A DNA stretch of 64,000 nt from Halothermothrix sp. (GCA_016841825.1 JAENYK010000004.1:62001-126000), one strand, 5' to 3'. Positions 47,292 to 56,968 are shown, counted from the first letter of the stretch. Numbers and translations: made by a program. Notes: generated by a model not told the origin, from the sequence alone.

Positions 47292-47486
47292 TTATATAAA
47301 GTCATATCCCTGATTTAAGAACTCAGCAACCTCCAGAGCTTCTCCTTCAGGAACCAGTAATTGATATCCATCATTCTCCTTTGACCCCATTGGCTCTATT
47401 TTAACTAAAAAACCTTCGTCTGTGAGGATGTTCTTCATTTTCTCGGCTTGTCTTTTGTTCGCTGTAATAAACACAACCTGCCACAA
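47292..47486 (-). CDS. Small protein upstream of accD (DUF2007-like)
   Basis: A 64-residue protein of ferredoxin-like pattern (QVVFITANKRQAEKMKNILT, GYQLLVPEGEALEVAEFLN) resembling small proteins encoded next to acc genes in other Firmicutes, sometimes labelled DUF2007. The TTG start is supported by AAGGAAGG nine bases upstream. A 10-bp hairpin lies at 47511-47543 between this gene and mtrB. Function unknown. Confidence 0.68.
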   Translation of the reverse strand: MWQVVFITANKRQAEKMKNILTDEGFLVKIEPMGSKENDGYQLLVPEGEALEVAEFLNQGYDFI

Positions 47487-47510
47487 AGCTAAACACCTTC
47501 CTTTAGATAC

Positions 47511-47543
47511 TTCTCTTTAGTATTAAGTATTCACTAAAGAGAA
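47511..47543 (-). promoter_or_regulatory. Hairpin between mtrB and the small acc-linked gene
   Basis: TTCTCTTTAG / CTAAAGAGAA, 10-bp stem with a 13-base loop and no T-run; perhaps an mRNA processing or stability element in the leader of the accDA part of the operon. Confidence 0.4.
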
Positions 47544-47558
47544 TATTACATTCCAGGT

Positions 47559-47783
47559 TTATTCTTTACCACTCTTAATAACACCATGCCTTGTCTGAAT
47601 GTCTGCTTTACCGCGAACTTTAATCGCAGAAGTGTTACTGGTGAATTGAGCAATCATAACTTCACCCTTGTCCAATTTTTCAGAATGATGAAAACGGGTT
47701 GCATCCCCCCGGGTGAGTCCAATAATTGTCACACCATCCTCCAGAGCCTTGATTACCACGTATTCAGCTAACAGTTCATCCAT
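47559..47783 (-). CDS. mtrB: Tryptophan RNA-binding attenuation protein (TRAP)
   Basis: A 74-residue protein that closely follows Bacillus TRAP. The stretches [55 protein letters not shown] and HGVIKSGKE cover nearly the whole protein. TRAP forms an 11-mer ring that binds tryptophan between subunits and wraps (G/U)AG-repeat RNA. RNA-contacting K and R residues (EKLDKGE, KVRGKA) are kept. It sits among aspA and acc genes rather than next to folE (mtrA) as in Bacillus. No trp genes and no obvious GAG/TAG repeat target are in this window. Confidence 0.95.
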   Translation of the reverse strand: MDELLAEYVVIKALEDGVTIIGLTRGDATRFHHSEKLDKGEVMIAQFTSNTSAIKVRGKADIQTRHGVIKSGKE

Positions 47784-47794
47784 ACTCTCTCCTC

Positions 47795-48448
47795 CTATCC
47801 GGTTAATTGTCGTAAACTCTCCAAATCACCATATACTAAAAGTACATCACCATCAAGAATTCGGTCAAAACTTCTTGGCATATGTATAAAATGCCCATCC
47901 CGCTCAATGGCTAATACTAAAATATTCTTCTCGGTCAGGCCAGCCTGAGCCAGAGTCAATTGATAAAGATCCGAATTCTCATCAATAGTAATCTCCGCGA
48001 TTCCATATGTATCGCCCAGATGTAAAACCTCTTCAACCGTCTTCTTTCTAATCAAAAGCTGGTGTTTTTCTATAGTAGCCTCAATTCTCTTATCCAGAGC
48101 ACCAATTAACCACCGATCAGTTATCAATCTAATTAATGCTACCAGAAGAACCAGCGAGACAGCAATTTGAACAAAGGTCAACTCCCTCCTACTGGTTGTC
48201 ACAATAGTGAAGATGATGGATACAAGACCAGCATTACCAATAATCATCAAAGTCATGATCACTTTACGCCGTAATGGATGATTCATTATCGATTCAGCTT
48301 CACGAGTTGTATAACCCGTGCTGGTAAGGGCAGACAGTGCCTGGAATCTGGCTTTTTCTATCTCCAGGCCTGTCATTTTCAAAATAATTGCACCGATCTC
48401 CATAAAAAACGCCAGAGCAGCAATAATTAAAATTACAGCGATAAACAT
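47795..48448 (-). CDS. Membrane protein with C-terminal TrkA-C (RCK_C) domain
   Basis: A 217-residue protein: three membrane helices (about 3-24, 65-85 and 95-112) followed by a cytosolic TrkA-C/RCK_C domain ([32 protein letters not shown]). The N-terminal part between helices ([23 protein letters not shown]) resembles the pore/filter-like repeat of Trk/Ktr potassium transporters in outline (STGYTT). It may be a shortened ion-transport or ligand-sensing membrane protein. It is 3 bases from the upstream small-exporter gene. Confidence 0.75.
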   Translation of the reverse strand: MFIAVILIIAALAFFMEIGAIILKMTGLEIEKARFQALSALTSTGYTTREAESIMNHPLRRKVIMTLMIIGNAGLVSIIFTIVTTSRRELTFVQIAVSLVLLVALIRLITDRWLIGALDKRIEATIEKHQLLIRKKTVEEVLHLGDTYGIAEITIDENSDLYQLTLAQAGLTEKNILVLAIERDGHFIHMPRSFDRILDGDVLLVYGDLESLRQLTG

Positions 48449-48451
48449 GAT

Positions 48452-48931
48452 TTAAAACACCCCACTGGAGATAAGGGTCATCACAAGACCTGCAATCAAA
48501 ACTCCTAAAGTAATTGCAGGGAAAGCCTTTCGAAAAGGAATTTGAAACAAAATTGCGGCAACACATGCGGTCCAGGCTCCTGTTGTCGGGAGCGGAACAG
48601 CCGTAAAGATCACCAATCCTAAAGAACCGTATCTTTCCACTTTATCACTTCTGCGTAAAGTTCTTCGGTGTAACCAATCAAAGAATCTGGCAAAAATCTT
48701 AAAATGACGGGTCAAAAATTCAGATACTGGCTGAAGTAACAATAATAGGGGAGCAATAGGTATTAAATTGCCCACAATCCCCAGAACGAATGCCTTACCA
48801 GCCGACATCCCCAGAGCCATTGCCAGAGGTATAGCTGCCCTTAATTCTACAATGGGAAAAGCAGCGGTCAACAGAACTGCCAATTCCTTTGAAAAATACT
48901 GATTAAACAGATCAAATATAAAATCTTGCAT
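48452..48931 (-). CDS. Small multidrug export family membrane protein (COG2426-like)
   Basis: A 159-residue membrane protein with about five helices. It carries the signature AAFPIVELRAAIPLAMALGM, KVERYGSLGLVIFTAVPLPTT and TGAWTACVAAIL, matching the Sm_multidrug_ex family (YtkA-like exporters). The name reflects an old annotation; transport of drugs is not demonstrated. It lies 12 bases after aspA. Confidence 0.82.
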   Translation of the reverse strand: MQDFIFDLFNQYFSKELAVLLTAAFPIVELRAAIPLAMALGMSAGKAFVLGIVGNLIPIAPLLLLLQPVSEFLTRHFKIFARFFDWLHRRTLRRSDKVERYGSLGLVIFTAVPLPTTGAWTACVAAILFQIPFRKAFPAITLGVLIAGLVMTLISSGVF

Positions 48932-48943
48932 CTCTTTACCTCA

Positions 48944-50386
48944 CTAACTACCTCCACCTTTAATGGCAGGGTCTTTAATTTGAAAAAGTTGCTTACCAGC
49001 AATACCTGGTTGGGTCATCTCATTTGCATTCAGGATAACATCTAATTCTTCCCCTGTTAAAACTCCTTCCTGCAGAACAATCTCCCGAACAGGTCGCCCT
49101 GTCTCGATAGCTTTTTTCGCTATTTGAGATGCCTTTTCATAACCTACATGAGGATTAATTGCTGTGATTATTCCAACACTATTCTCCACCAATGATGAAC
49201 AACGTTCTACGTTGGCTCTAATACCTTTAACACATTTCTCCGTAAAAGCTGTCAAAACATTTTTTAAGATATCTATCGACTGAAGCAGGTTGAAGACAAT
49301 TACCGGCCCCATAACATTCAACTCTAACTGACCCGCTTCAGCGGCCAAAGTAATTGTCAGATCATTTCCAATTACCTGAAACGCTACCTGATTAACCAAT
49401 TCTGCCATCACCGGGTTAACCTTCCCCGGCATAATTGAAGAACCAGGCTGCATTGCTGGTAGTTCGATCTCTCCAAAGCCACATCTTGGTCCTGAAGCCA
49501 TTAATCTCAGATCATTGGCAATCTTGGAAAGGTTGACTGCACTCCCCTTTAAAGCGCCTGAAACCTCCAGCAGAACATCAATATTCTGAGTAGCATCCAC
49601 CAGATCTTCTGCCTGTATCAAATCCAGATCAGAGACCCTACTCAAAGTCTGAGTCACGATCTCCACATATTCCTGATCAGCATTTAGACCTGTGCCTATA
49701 GCTGTAGCTCCCAGATTAATCACTCGCAGATGGTCAAGAGTCTGACTGAGCCGTCCAATATCTCGCTGAACTACAGCAGCATAGCCAGCAAACTCCTGCC
49801 CTAACCTGATCGGAATAGCATCCTGAAGATGAGTACGCCCAATCTTCAAGATCTGGTCAAACTCCTCTGCCTTTTTCTGTAAGGCTATCTGCAGGTTTTT
49901 GAATTCTACTAATGCTTTATTCAAGATATTGATTACAGCAATTCTAATACCAGTGGGCACTACATCATTGGTTGACTGGCCCATGTTAACATGATTATTG
50001 GGATGAATCAGACGATAATCGCCTTTCTCTTCACCCAGAAGTTCTAAAGCCCGATTTGTGATAACTTCATTGATATTCATATTAATCGAAGTACCAGCTC
50101 CACCTTGAATCGGATCAACAATAATCTGATCATGAAAATCTCCAACAACCAATTCATCGCAAGCCTGTAAAATTACATCCCCAATCTTCTGACCCATAAG
50201 CCCAACCCGCATATTGGCCTCAGTGGAAGCCTTCTTAACCATTGCCAGGGCACTAATTAACTCTGAATGAATACTATAACTAGTTATTGGAAAATTCCCT
50301 CTGGCCCGCAGACTTTGTATCCCGTAATAAGCTTCAATCGGAACTTTCATCTCTCCCAGAGAATCATATTCCCTTCTCCATTGCAT
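48944..50386 (-). CDS. aspA: Aspartate ammonia-lyase
   Basis: Fumarase/aspartase superfamily enzyme interconverting aspartate with fumarate and ammonia, 480 residues. Signature GSSIMPGKVNPVM near residue 325, with the catalytic serine in the mobile loop; STNDVVPTGIRIA and GRTHLQDAIPIRLGQE are also conserved. The N-terminal REYDSLGEMKVPIEAYYG is typical of AspA rather than fumarase. GGGAGG supports the ATG at 50386. A longer frame to 50455 has no ribosome-binding site. Confidence 0.93.
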   Translation of the reverse strand: MQWRREYDSLGEMKVPIEAYYGIQSLRARGNFPITSYSIHSELISALAMVKKASTEANMRVGLMGQKIGDVILQACDELVVGDFHDQIIVDPIQGGAGTSINMNINEVITNRALELLGEEKGDYRLIHPNNHVNMGQSTNDVVPTGIRIAVINILNKALVEFKNLQIALQKKAEEFDQILKIGRTHLQDAIPIRLGQEFAGYAAVVQRDIGRLSQTLDHLRVINLGATAIGTGLNADQEYVEIVTQTLSRVSDLDLIQAEDLVDATQNIDVLLEVSGALKGSAVNLSKIANDLRLMASGPRCGFGEIELPAMQPGSSIMPGKVNPVMAELVNQVAFQVIGNDLTITLAAEAGQLELNVMGPVIVFNLLQSIDILKNVLTAFTEKCVKGIRANVERCSSLVENSVGIITAINPHVGYEKASQIAKKAIETGRPVREIVLQEGVLTGEELDVILNANEMTQPGIAGKQLFQIKDPAIKGGGS

Positions 50387-50536
50387 TTTTAGTCCTCCCT
50401 TATCAGCAAAAGACCATTTTTTTACCATCTCATAAGATTTGACACGTACACTCATTATTCCTGCACAGCACTAAAGTATCTTTGAAAATTTCCGCCCTAA
50501 TACCCGTTAAAATCGCGTTAAAGTTCCGGCAAGATA

Positions 50537-51010
50537 TTAGTCTTTTTTTCTGCCATGGGCCAGCCTGGCAGAAGCAGCCGAAGCAATACCTGCCACCAGA
50601 TCATCCAGAAAACAATGGACTTCACCCGTAGATTTATCATCTAAGCGAGCCATCAATCCCATCTTATTTTTGTCCAGATAGCCAAAACTGGTAAACCCAA
50701 TAGTTCCATACATGCTGGCAATAGATACAGCCAGCGATTCATCAACCCCATAAAGTGGTTCATCGGTTTTAATAATACTCAGTAATGGTTCTGGAAGAGC
50801 ATCATTCTCAGCTGCTACATCCAATGCGATTCCTGTCAAAACAGTATGGTGAACTTCACGCTTATCCATTACCCTTTCCACGCTTTCTAAACATTCAGCC
50901 ATGGTCAAATCAGGATTAAATGGACTCTGAAGTGTATACACAATATCTGCAATCTCAGACAATTCGACACCCCGTTCTTTAAGTAAATCAATAACTACGT
51001 CTCTTAACAT
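50537..51010 (-). CDS. Phosphatidylglycerophosphatase A-like (YutG/PgpA family) protein
   Basis: A 157-residue protein with the PgpA-fold stretches typical of the YutG branch: ERGVELSEIADIVYTLQ, TGIALDVAAEN, GTIGFTSFGYLDKNKMG and CFLDDLVAGIASAASARL. In these, the aspartates of FLDDLVAG correspond to the PgpA metal-binding motif. PgpA dephosphorylates phosphatidylglycerophosphate in phospholipid synthesis; the YutG branch lacks the PgpA membrane helices, and its substrate is less certain. Downstream of dnaE by 29 bases. Confidence 0.8.
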   Translation of the reverse strand: MLRDVVIDLLKERGVELSEIADIVYTLQSPFNPDLTMAECLESVERVMDKREVHHTVLTGIALDVAAENDALPEPLLSIIKTDEPLYGVDESLAVSIASMYGTIGFTSFGYLDKNKMGLMARLDDKSTGEVHCFLDDLVAGIASAASARLAHGRKKD

Positions 51011-51039
51011 CCCAAACTCCTCCCTACTCTTATTATGTT

Positions 51040-54000
51040 TTAAGCTAGATAAAAATTTTCTCTCCCCAGTACTTTTTGCAAAAAATCCAGCGCAACTTCA
51101 TCTTTCCGCAACCAATATTTCTCATCAGTGATGATAACAATTTTTTTACCCCGATTAATCACCTGCAAGATAACAGGTAAATGACCATTATACTTCTGGA
51201 AACCCTGTTCTAATTCCTGCATTGTGTTGGATTTATATTCTTCTTCATTCAGAGAAATGACTACAAATTCCTGATCTAACGGAATAATCTGTTCAATAAT
51301 CAGACTAATATCTTCCTCCCTTTGATCAACTTTTCCAATAATGATTATCGGTTGATCTTTACGTAAGAGGTATTGATATCTGGCATATTGAGCCGGGAAA
51401 ATTACGCCGTCAACAGAGCCAGACCAATCTTCTATCGTGATAAAAGCCATCAACTGACCTTTTTTAGTGGTGTGTTTTTTGAAGTCACTAATAATCCCAC
51501 CAACCATAACCTGATTCCCATCTTCAATCTCTGGTAGATCCACTATTTTATCCTGAATCCATTGTGCATAGCGTTGACGATAGGGGTCTAAAGGATGCCC
51601 TGTCAGATAAAGTCCCAGGAGCTCTTTCTCCATCCTGAGGATCTCTTCAGGAACATATTCATCCAGATCTGGCAGTTGATCTTTCAGATGATTTTCCGCA
51701 TAACCTTCTATATTTTCCACCAGTGAAATCTGGCCCTTAACTTCCTGACGTTGAACATATTGAGCTCTCTGGACTACATGTTCCAATATATTTAGATACT
51801 GAGAGCGATAACCCACAAAAGAATCCAATGCGCCACAGCGGATAAGACTTTCTAATACCCTGACATTAACTTTACTGACATCAATCCGTTGACACAGATC
51901 AGTTAATGAATGGTACGGCTCTTTCTCTCGACCCTGGATAATCTCAGCAATCGCTCCTGTCCCCACATTTTTAACTGCAGCCAGACCGAATCGTATCTGA
52001 TTAGAACTCACCACAGTAAAATCAAAACCACTCTGATTGATATCAGGTGGGAGTACTTCTATCCCCATTTGCCGACACTCCTCAATATAATAGGCTACCT
52101 TACCACTGGAGCCCATCACACTGGTCAGAGTAGCAGCCATAAACTCTACAGGATAGTATGCCTTGAAATAAGCGGTCTGATAAGCTATCAGAGCATAAGC
52201 AGCACTATGACTTTTGTTGAATCCATAACCACCAAAGTATTCCATCAGATCGAAAAGTCGATTGGCTATATTTAGCGGTATCTTATTCCGAACTGCCCCA
52301 TCTACAAAACGTTGACGATGACTTTGAATTAACTCTTCCTTCTTCTTTCCCATACCCCGCCGCAGAATATCTGCTTCTCCCAGCGTGTACCCCGCCAATT
52401 GACTGGCAATCTGCATAACCTGTTCCTGGTACAGAATCACACCATAAGTTTCTTTCACAATTGACTCCAGAGTTGGATGGATATATTCCACTTTCTTCTC
52501 CCCATGTCGACAAAGCATATAATCTTCTACCATACCACTCTGAAGAGCTCCCGGTCTACCTAGAGCCATCATGGCAATAATATCTTCAAAATTCTCTGGT
52601 TGAAGATCTTTACACAATCTCTGGTACAGTCTTGACTCCATCTGAAAGATCCCCGCAGTTTTGATCTCCCGTAACAATTGGTATGGTCTGGGGTCATCCA
52701 GGGGAATATTAGTAATATCTATTTGAACATTACGTTTATTCAACATCTGGATAGTATCGTTAATCACAGTTAAGGTTCGCAATCCCAGAAAATCCATCTT
52801 CAAAAGACCGATAACCTCCAAATCTTCCATATCATATTGGGTGATCACTTCGTCCTTATTCTTTTGAATAGGTGTATAAACATCAAGGGATTTCTGAGAG
52901 ATTACCACTCCGGCTGCATGGGTTGAGACATGCCGGGGTAACCCTTCCAGTTTTTGTCCGATTCGCAACACTTCCTGAGTTTCCGAATCTTCTACCGACA
53001 GTTTTTTCAACTCTGGAGAGTATTGCAAAGCCTTCTCAATGGTGACTCCCGGTCCTCTGGGGATTAATTTGGCGATCTTATCTACTTTAGAGTATGGAAG
53101 TTCCAAAACCCGACCTACATCACGGACAACAGCTCTGGCAGCCATTGTACCGAAAGTAATAATCTGAGCAACATGGTCTTCCCCATATTTAGAGGTCACA
53201 TAATTTATCACTTCATCCCGCCTGACATAACAAAAATCTATATCAATATCAGGCATGGTAATCCTCTCAGGATTTAAAAATCGTTCAAATAACAGATCAT
53301 ATTTTAGCGGATCTATGTCAGTGATCCCCAGAGTGTAGGCAACCAGACTGCCGGCAGCAGAACCTCTACCGGGTCCTACAGGAATATTCCGTTTTCTGGC
53401 ATAATCTACAAAGTCATGTACAATCAGAAAATATGCCGTGAATCCCATCTTTTCAATAGTCTGCAGTTCATACTCTATTCGTTCACTAATCTCCGAATTC
53501 AATTCATCATATCTGTTAGTGGCTCCTTCAAAGCAAAGTCTGTACAGATAATCTTTCGGATTTTCCCCAGTAGGTACAGAAAAATCCGGTAAGTGAAATG
53601 TATCAAAATCAAAAGTCACATTACATCTCTCAGCTATCTTTAAAGTATTTTCAATCGCCTCTGGTAGATTGTAAAATAATTCAGCCATCTGTTCAGCAGT
53701 TTTTAAGTAAAACTGATCTGTAGCAAAACGTAAGCGATCGGGATCAGATACCGTCTTTCCGGTCTGGATACAGAGCAAGATATCATGTACATTGGCATCC
53801 TCTTCATCTAAATAATGAACATCATTAGTCGCTACCAGCGGAAGATCCCATTTTCGGGCCAGTTGGATCAGTTTCGGATTAATCTGACGCTGTTCTTCCA
53901 TACCGTGGTTTTGAATCTCAACAAAGAAATTCTCCTTACCAAAGATCTCAACCATTGTTTTTAACGTATATTCGGCCTGTTCTAACTGATTATGTAGCAG

Positions 54001-54438
54001 ACTGGTCGGTATCTGACCTGCCAGACAGCCACTGAGAGCTATCAGGCCAGCACTATGCTCCTGAAGTAACTCCAAATCAACCCGGGGACGATAATAGAAT
54101 CCTTCTACCGACGCTTTCGAAACCAGAGTCAGCAGGTTTTGATACCCCTGGTTATTCTCTGCCAGGAGTGTTAAGTGAAAAGAATGTTCATCTATCCTGG
54201 CCTGTTTGTCAAATCTGGTACGGGCAGCCACGTAAACTTCACAACCGATGAGGGGCTTAATTCCCGCTGCCACAGCTTGACGATAGAACTTAACCGTCCC
54301 ATGCATTACACCATGATCTGTAATCGCCACAGCCGGCATACCATATTCTTTTACACGCTGGATTAATCTCTCTATTCTCACCGCCCCGTCTAAAAGGCTA
54401 TACTCTGAATGTAAATGCAGATGAACAAAATTACTCAT
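51040..54438 (-). CDS. dnaE: DNA polymerase III subunit alpha
   Basis: Replicative polymerase of the C family, 1132 residues. In order: PHP domain (HLHSEYSLLDGAVRIERL, TDHGVMHG), polymerase palm with PDIDIDFCYVRRDEVI (catalytic aspartates), GFNKSHSAAYALIAYQTAYF (fingers/active site), an HhH region and the C-terminal OB fold (GGIISDFKKHTTKKGQLMAF). No proofreading exonuclease insertion, so it is DnaE rather than PolC. Divergent from ytrHI as in Bacillus, where ytrI-ytrH lie beside dnaE. Confidence 0.96.
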   Translation of the reverse strand: MSNFVHLHLHSEYSLLDGAVRIERLIQRVKEYGMPAVAITDHGVMHGTVKFYRQAVAAGIKPLIGCEVYVAARTRFDKQARIDEHSFHLTLLAENNQGYQNLLTLVSKASVEGFYYRPRVDLELLQEHSAGLIALSGCLAGQIPTSLLHNQLEQAEYTLKTMVEIFGKENFFVEIQNHGMEEQRQINPKLIQLARKWDLPLVATNDVHYLDEEDANVHDILLCIQTGKTVSDPDRLRFATDQFYLKTAEQMAELFYNLPEAIENTLKIAERCNVTFDFDTFHLPDFSVPTGENPKDYLYRLCFEGATNRYDELNSEISERIEYELQTIEKMGFTAYFLIVHDFVDYARKRNIPVGPGRGSAAGSLVAYTLGITDIDPLKYDLLFERFLNPERITMPDIDIDFCYVRRDEVINYVTSKYGEDHVAQIITFGTMAARAVVRDVGRVLELPYSKVDKIAKLIPRGPGVTIEKALQYSPELKKLSVEDSETQEVLRIGQKLEGLPRHVSTHAAGVVISQKSLDVYTPIQKNKDEVITQYDMEDLEVIGLLKMDFLGLRTLTVINDTIQMLNKRNVQIDITNIPLDDPRPYQLLREIKTAGIFQMESRLYQRLCKDLQPENFEDIIAMMALGRPGALQSGMVEDYMLCRHGEKKVEYIHPTLESIVKETYGVILYQEQVMQIASQLAGYTLGEADILRRGMGKKKEELIQSHRQRFVDGAVRNKIPLNIANRLFDLMEYFGGYGFNKSHSAAYALIAYQTAYFKAYYPVEFMAATLTSVMGSSGKVAYYIEECRQMGIEVLPPDINQSGFDFTVVSSNQIRFGLAAVKNVGTGAIAEIIQGREKEPYHSLTDLCQRIDVSKVNVRVLESLIRCGALDSFVGYRSQYLNILEHVVQRAQYVQRQEVKGQISLVENIEGYAENHLKDQLPDLDEYVPEEILRMEKELLGLYLTGHPLDPYRQRYAQWIQDKIVDLPEIEDGNQVMVGGIISDFKKHTTKKGQLMAFITIEDWSGSVDGVIFPAQYARYQYLLRKDQPIIIIGKVDQREEDISLIIEQIIPLDQEFVVISLNEEEYKSNTMQELEQGFQKYNGHLPVILQVINRGKKIVIITDEKYWLRKDEVALDFLQKVLGRENFYLA

Positions 54439-54546
54439 CCCCTCACCTCCTCCGGTTTATCAAAAAAACAACATTTATCTATTAAGAATATACTATATTT
54501 ATTCCTTTATCAAGGCTTAAATTCCTGCTATCTAGCTCCATGAGTG

Positions 54547-54575
54547 TTATATTCCTATAGTTTCCACCATATCTT
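54547..54575 (+). promoter_or_regulatory. Candidate sigma-E/F-like sporulation promoter of ytrHI
   Basis: TTATATT (54547-54553), 14-base spacer, CATATCTT (54568-54575), resembling the sigma-E pattern (roughly ATA(A/T)T at -35 and CATAnnnT at -10) with one or two mismatches. It lies 30 bases before the ytrH ATG, which itself follows GGGAGTGG. Confidence 0.5.
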
Positions 54576-54604
54576 ATAATGATATCATTATGGGAGTGGT
54601 TTTT

Positions 54605-54919
54605 ATGATCAACAGGATGGTAACAGTTTTCTTTATCGCTTTAGGTGTAGTGATCGGAGGTACTTTTATTGGAGGTTTAGCTGCTTTTATTACCAAAGAG
54701 TCACCTATTAAGATGATGGACGACATCTCACAACGAATCAAACTATATGCTGTCGTCAGTTCTATTGGGGGGACCTTTAAAAATTTACGGTTACTGGAAG
54801 GTAGTATTTTTCAGGGAGAATTATCTGTTGTTTTTCAACAGGCGTTAGTATTACTAATCGGTTTTATTGGAGCCAATATTGGAGTCTTCATCATCAAAGG
54901 TTTGACAGGTGGGTATTGA
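54605..54919 (+). CDS. ytrH: Sporulation membrane protein YtrH
   Basis: A 104-residue membrane protein matching YtrH: MINRMVTVFFIALGVVIGG, GAFITK-type motif GLAAFITKESPIKMM, AVVSSIGGTF, and a C-terminal hydrophobic helix. In Bacillus, YtrH is sigma-E-dependent and needed for efficient spore cortex formation. The ATG at 54605 is chosen over 54590 because the ribosome-binding site lies between them. Stop and next start overlap (TGATG). Confidence 0.85.
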   Translation: MINRMVTVFFIALGVVIGGTFIGGLAAFITKESPIKMMDDISQRIKLYAVVSSIGGTFKNLRLLEGSIFQGELSVVFQQALVLLIGFIGANIGVFIIKGLTGGY

Positions 54920-55404
54920 TGAAGTTTCTCGTTATCAGTAAAGAAGATTTGATTCGCATGATTGCGTGTCTCCTATTGGGAATCCTTCTGGGAGGAATCA
55001 GTACCAATATACTGATGGGCAAACGTTATGATGAACTACTCTTGACCAACCAGACCTTACTCATTCAACTAGAAGAAGATAAACAACGACTAAAACAACT
55101 TGAGAAAGATACCAATGGTACACCGATAGTTAAAAAAGTTGTCCTCAAACTATTCACCAAAGAAGATATCCATACCGAAACAGATTTAGAGGAGAAGATC
55201 AAAGAACTGTTAACAGGTCTAGTTGGTCTGGAGATAAATCAACTGGACACTACCATTCTGCGAGATATTCTTCATGAGCGCAGCGTAATCCTGGGAGAAG
55301 ATGCCTTTATTTTGGCAGTTGAGACGATTATCGTTGATGATGAGCTGACCTTTATAGTCAGAGCAGAGAAACAGAATAAGAATCGACTGGTGGAAGAGGA
55401 GTGA
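54919..55404 (+). CDS. ytrI: YtrI-like sporulation membrane protein
   Basis: A 161-residue protein with one N-terminal membrane helix (MIACLLLGILLGGISTNIL), a coiled-coil stretch (ELLLTNQTLLIQLEEDKQRL) and a C-terminal mixed domain. The partner order ytrH-ytrI and topology fit YtrI; sequence similarity to the Bacillus protein looks low from memory, so the name is positional as much as sequence-based. Its stop codon directly abuts repeat copy D. Confidence 0.68.
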   Translation: MKFLVISKEDLIRMIACLLLGILLGGISTNILMGKRYDELLLTNQTLLIQLEEDKQRLKQLEKDTNGTPIVKKVVLKLFTKEDIHTETDLEEKIKELLTGLVGLEINQLDTTILRDILHERSVILGEDAFILAVETIIVDDELTFIVRAEKQNKNRLVEEE

Positions 55405-55520
55405 GTGAACTCGTTCAGCTAAAGCTAAACCTCGGGACTTCGGATGGGGATTCAACCCCACCTGGAGTAGAACAAGGCAGCTCCCACTTATAGAAGGGAG
55501 AGTCATAGAACTTAGATATA
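55405..55520. repeat. Interspersed structured repeat, copy D
   Basis: 116-bp copy beginning GTGAACTCGTTCAGC immediately after the ytrI TGA stop and ending ATAGAACTTAGATATA. The third hairpin is partly broken (CTCCCACTT against AAGGGAGAG). Confidence 0.88.
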
Positions 55521-55555
55521 CATCCTAAACTAAACAACAAACTCATTGACAAAAG

Positions 55556-55591
55556 AAGTCGAGTGAGTCAATAATCTATCTTACTCGACTT
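55556..55591. terminator. Terminator
   Basis: AAGTCGAGT / ACTCGACTT, 9-bp stem with an 18-base loop, after repeat D; flanked by A/T tracts. Confidence 0.6.
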
Positions 55592-55663
55592 TTCTGATAT
55601 TCCAAACTTAATTTTTTCAGAAAAAATTAATATGATCTACTCCAATGCAGGGAAATAAAGTCA

Positions 55664-56701
55664 TCACCTGTTTTTAATAATCTCTAACACTGCATCCAGC
55701 ACCTGATCTTCACCCAAAGTCAATTTTAATGGATCTACATCAACTCCAACAACACTAACTCCATTAATACTAAAAATTTCTGTACCCACAGAAATCCTGG
55801 TTTCACCAAAATTATTCGCAACAAATAATTGATCCCCCTTAATGATCACATCTAAAGGAAATATCTTCCCGACTTGTTTCGGATAATTAGTATATTCTTT
55901 ATAAATCTCCAAAGATGTATGACCATCTTTAAAACTAGCAACATACGGAGCTAATAGTTGATATAATTCTAATGTAGAAATTTCTGTTTTTTGGCTTATT
56001 TCTTCGATGATTTGATGATAATATTTATGTGCTTCTTCTTTACTATAGTGATTATATAGATTTGGATGCACTTCTTCCAATTGTTCAAACAAATACTGTG
56101 CATCTGCTAAAGCTTCTTCTAAAGTTAATTTTCTACCCTGTACTAATTTAGTTTCCTTTTTTGTATCTTCAGTCTTAAAATCATTAAATCGGAATGAACT
56201 AATTATTTCCTCGACAATTTTGGAATTTTTCAAATGCTCATTTTCGGTTCCAGTAAAAGTTAATTCAAAAGCTGTCTTATCTTGATACACACAAATTATA
56301 ATAACTTTTCCTTGATACAATGAATTAGTCGCAATTATTTTATAAGCAGATTGACTATCAATCTTAATTCTTTCCATTTTAATATCAGAAGCATCACTAC
56401 GTAGGATTTTAGTCTGACTGTATATTCTATTTTCAAATAGTTCCAATGTAGAAACATCTTTTGAATCATCAATTTCAATATCAAATCCAAAATAATCACC
56501 ACTAATTGGAGCAAATCCCACTCTGTTACCAACCTGAACTAGATTCCACTCTTCTGGATATTTAATTTTAAAATATTTATTAGAAAATTCTTTCCACACT
56601 AATTTGCTAGCAGCTTCAGAACTGCTATATAAAAGCACTGATATTCCTAGTAATAACAAAACTAAAAAGCAAAAAAACACTTTAAAACTACTAATATCCA
56701 T
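55664..56701 (-). pseudogene. PsbP-like/S41 peptidase with the catalytic core deleted
   Basis: A 345-residue exported protein. The signal/anchor is FFCFLVLLLLGISVLLYS. A PsbP-like lipocalin-type domain follows (about 30-180; KYFKIKYPEEWNLVQVG), then the N-terminal part of an S41 processing peptidase (LFEQLEEVHPNLYNHYS, SFKDGHTSLEIYKEY) and the start of the PDZ-like segment (GTEIFSINGVSVV). Straight after this comes DVDPLKLTLGEDQVLDAVLEIIKN, which looks like the extreme C-terminus of the same family. The region with the catalytic Ser/Lys is absent, so the gene seems to have lost its core in frame, leaving a readable but probably inactive protein. GGAGG-type site supports the ATG at 56701. Confidence 0.62.
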
Positions 56702-56944
56702 AAATGTTTCCTCCTTTGAATATTTGCCTAGAATATTTTTACTGTTGGTATATTTATTCAAGTTGTAGTTACTTTGGTTGATTACAACCTATTGACTTAA
56801 TTCATAAAATTTTTTCACGTTAAAATGATGTTTGATGACTTAAATCTAAATAAAGTGTTCCGGAGGTTATAAACCCGAAAACTTAATGCCAAAATGTTGT
56901 CAATTAAAAATACATTTTTATCGTTCATAAACAGATGAAATAAA

Positions 56945-56968
56945 AGAGACTCCTTGAGTGGAGTCTCT
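56945..56968 (-). terminator. Terminator of the TPR-regulator/peptide unit
   Basis: On the minus strand AGAGACTCC-ACTCAA-GGAGTCTCT followed by TTTATTT; perfect 9-bp stem ending nine bases after the peptide stop. Confidence 0.88.
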
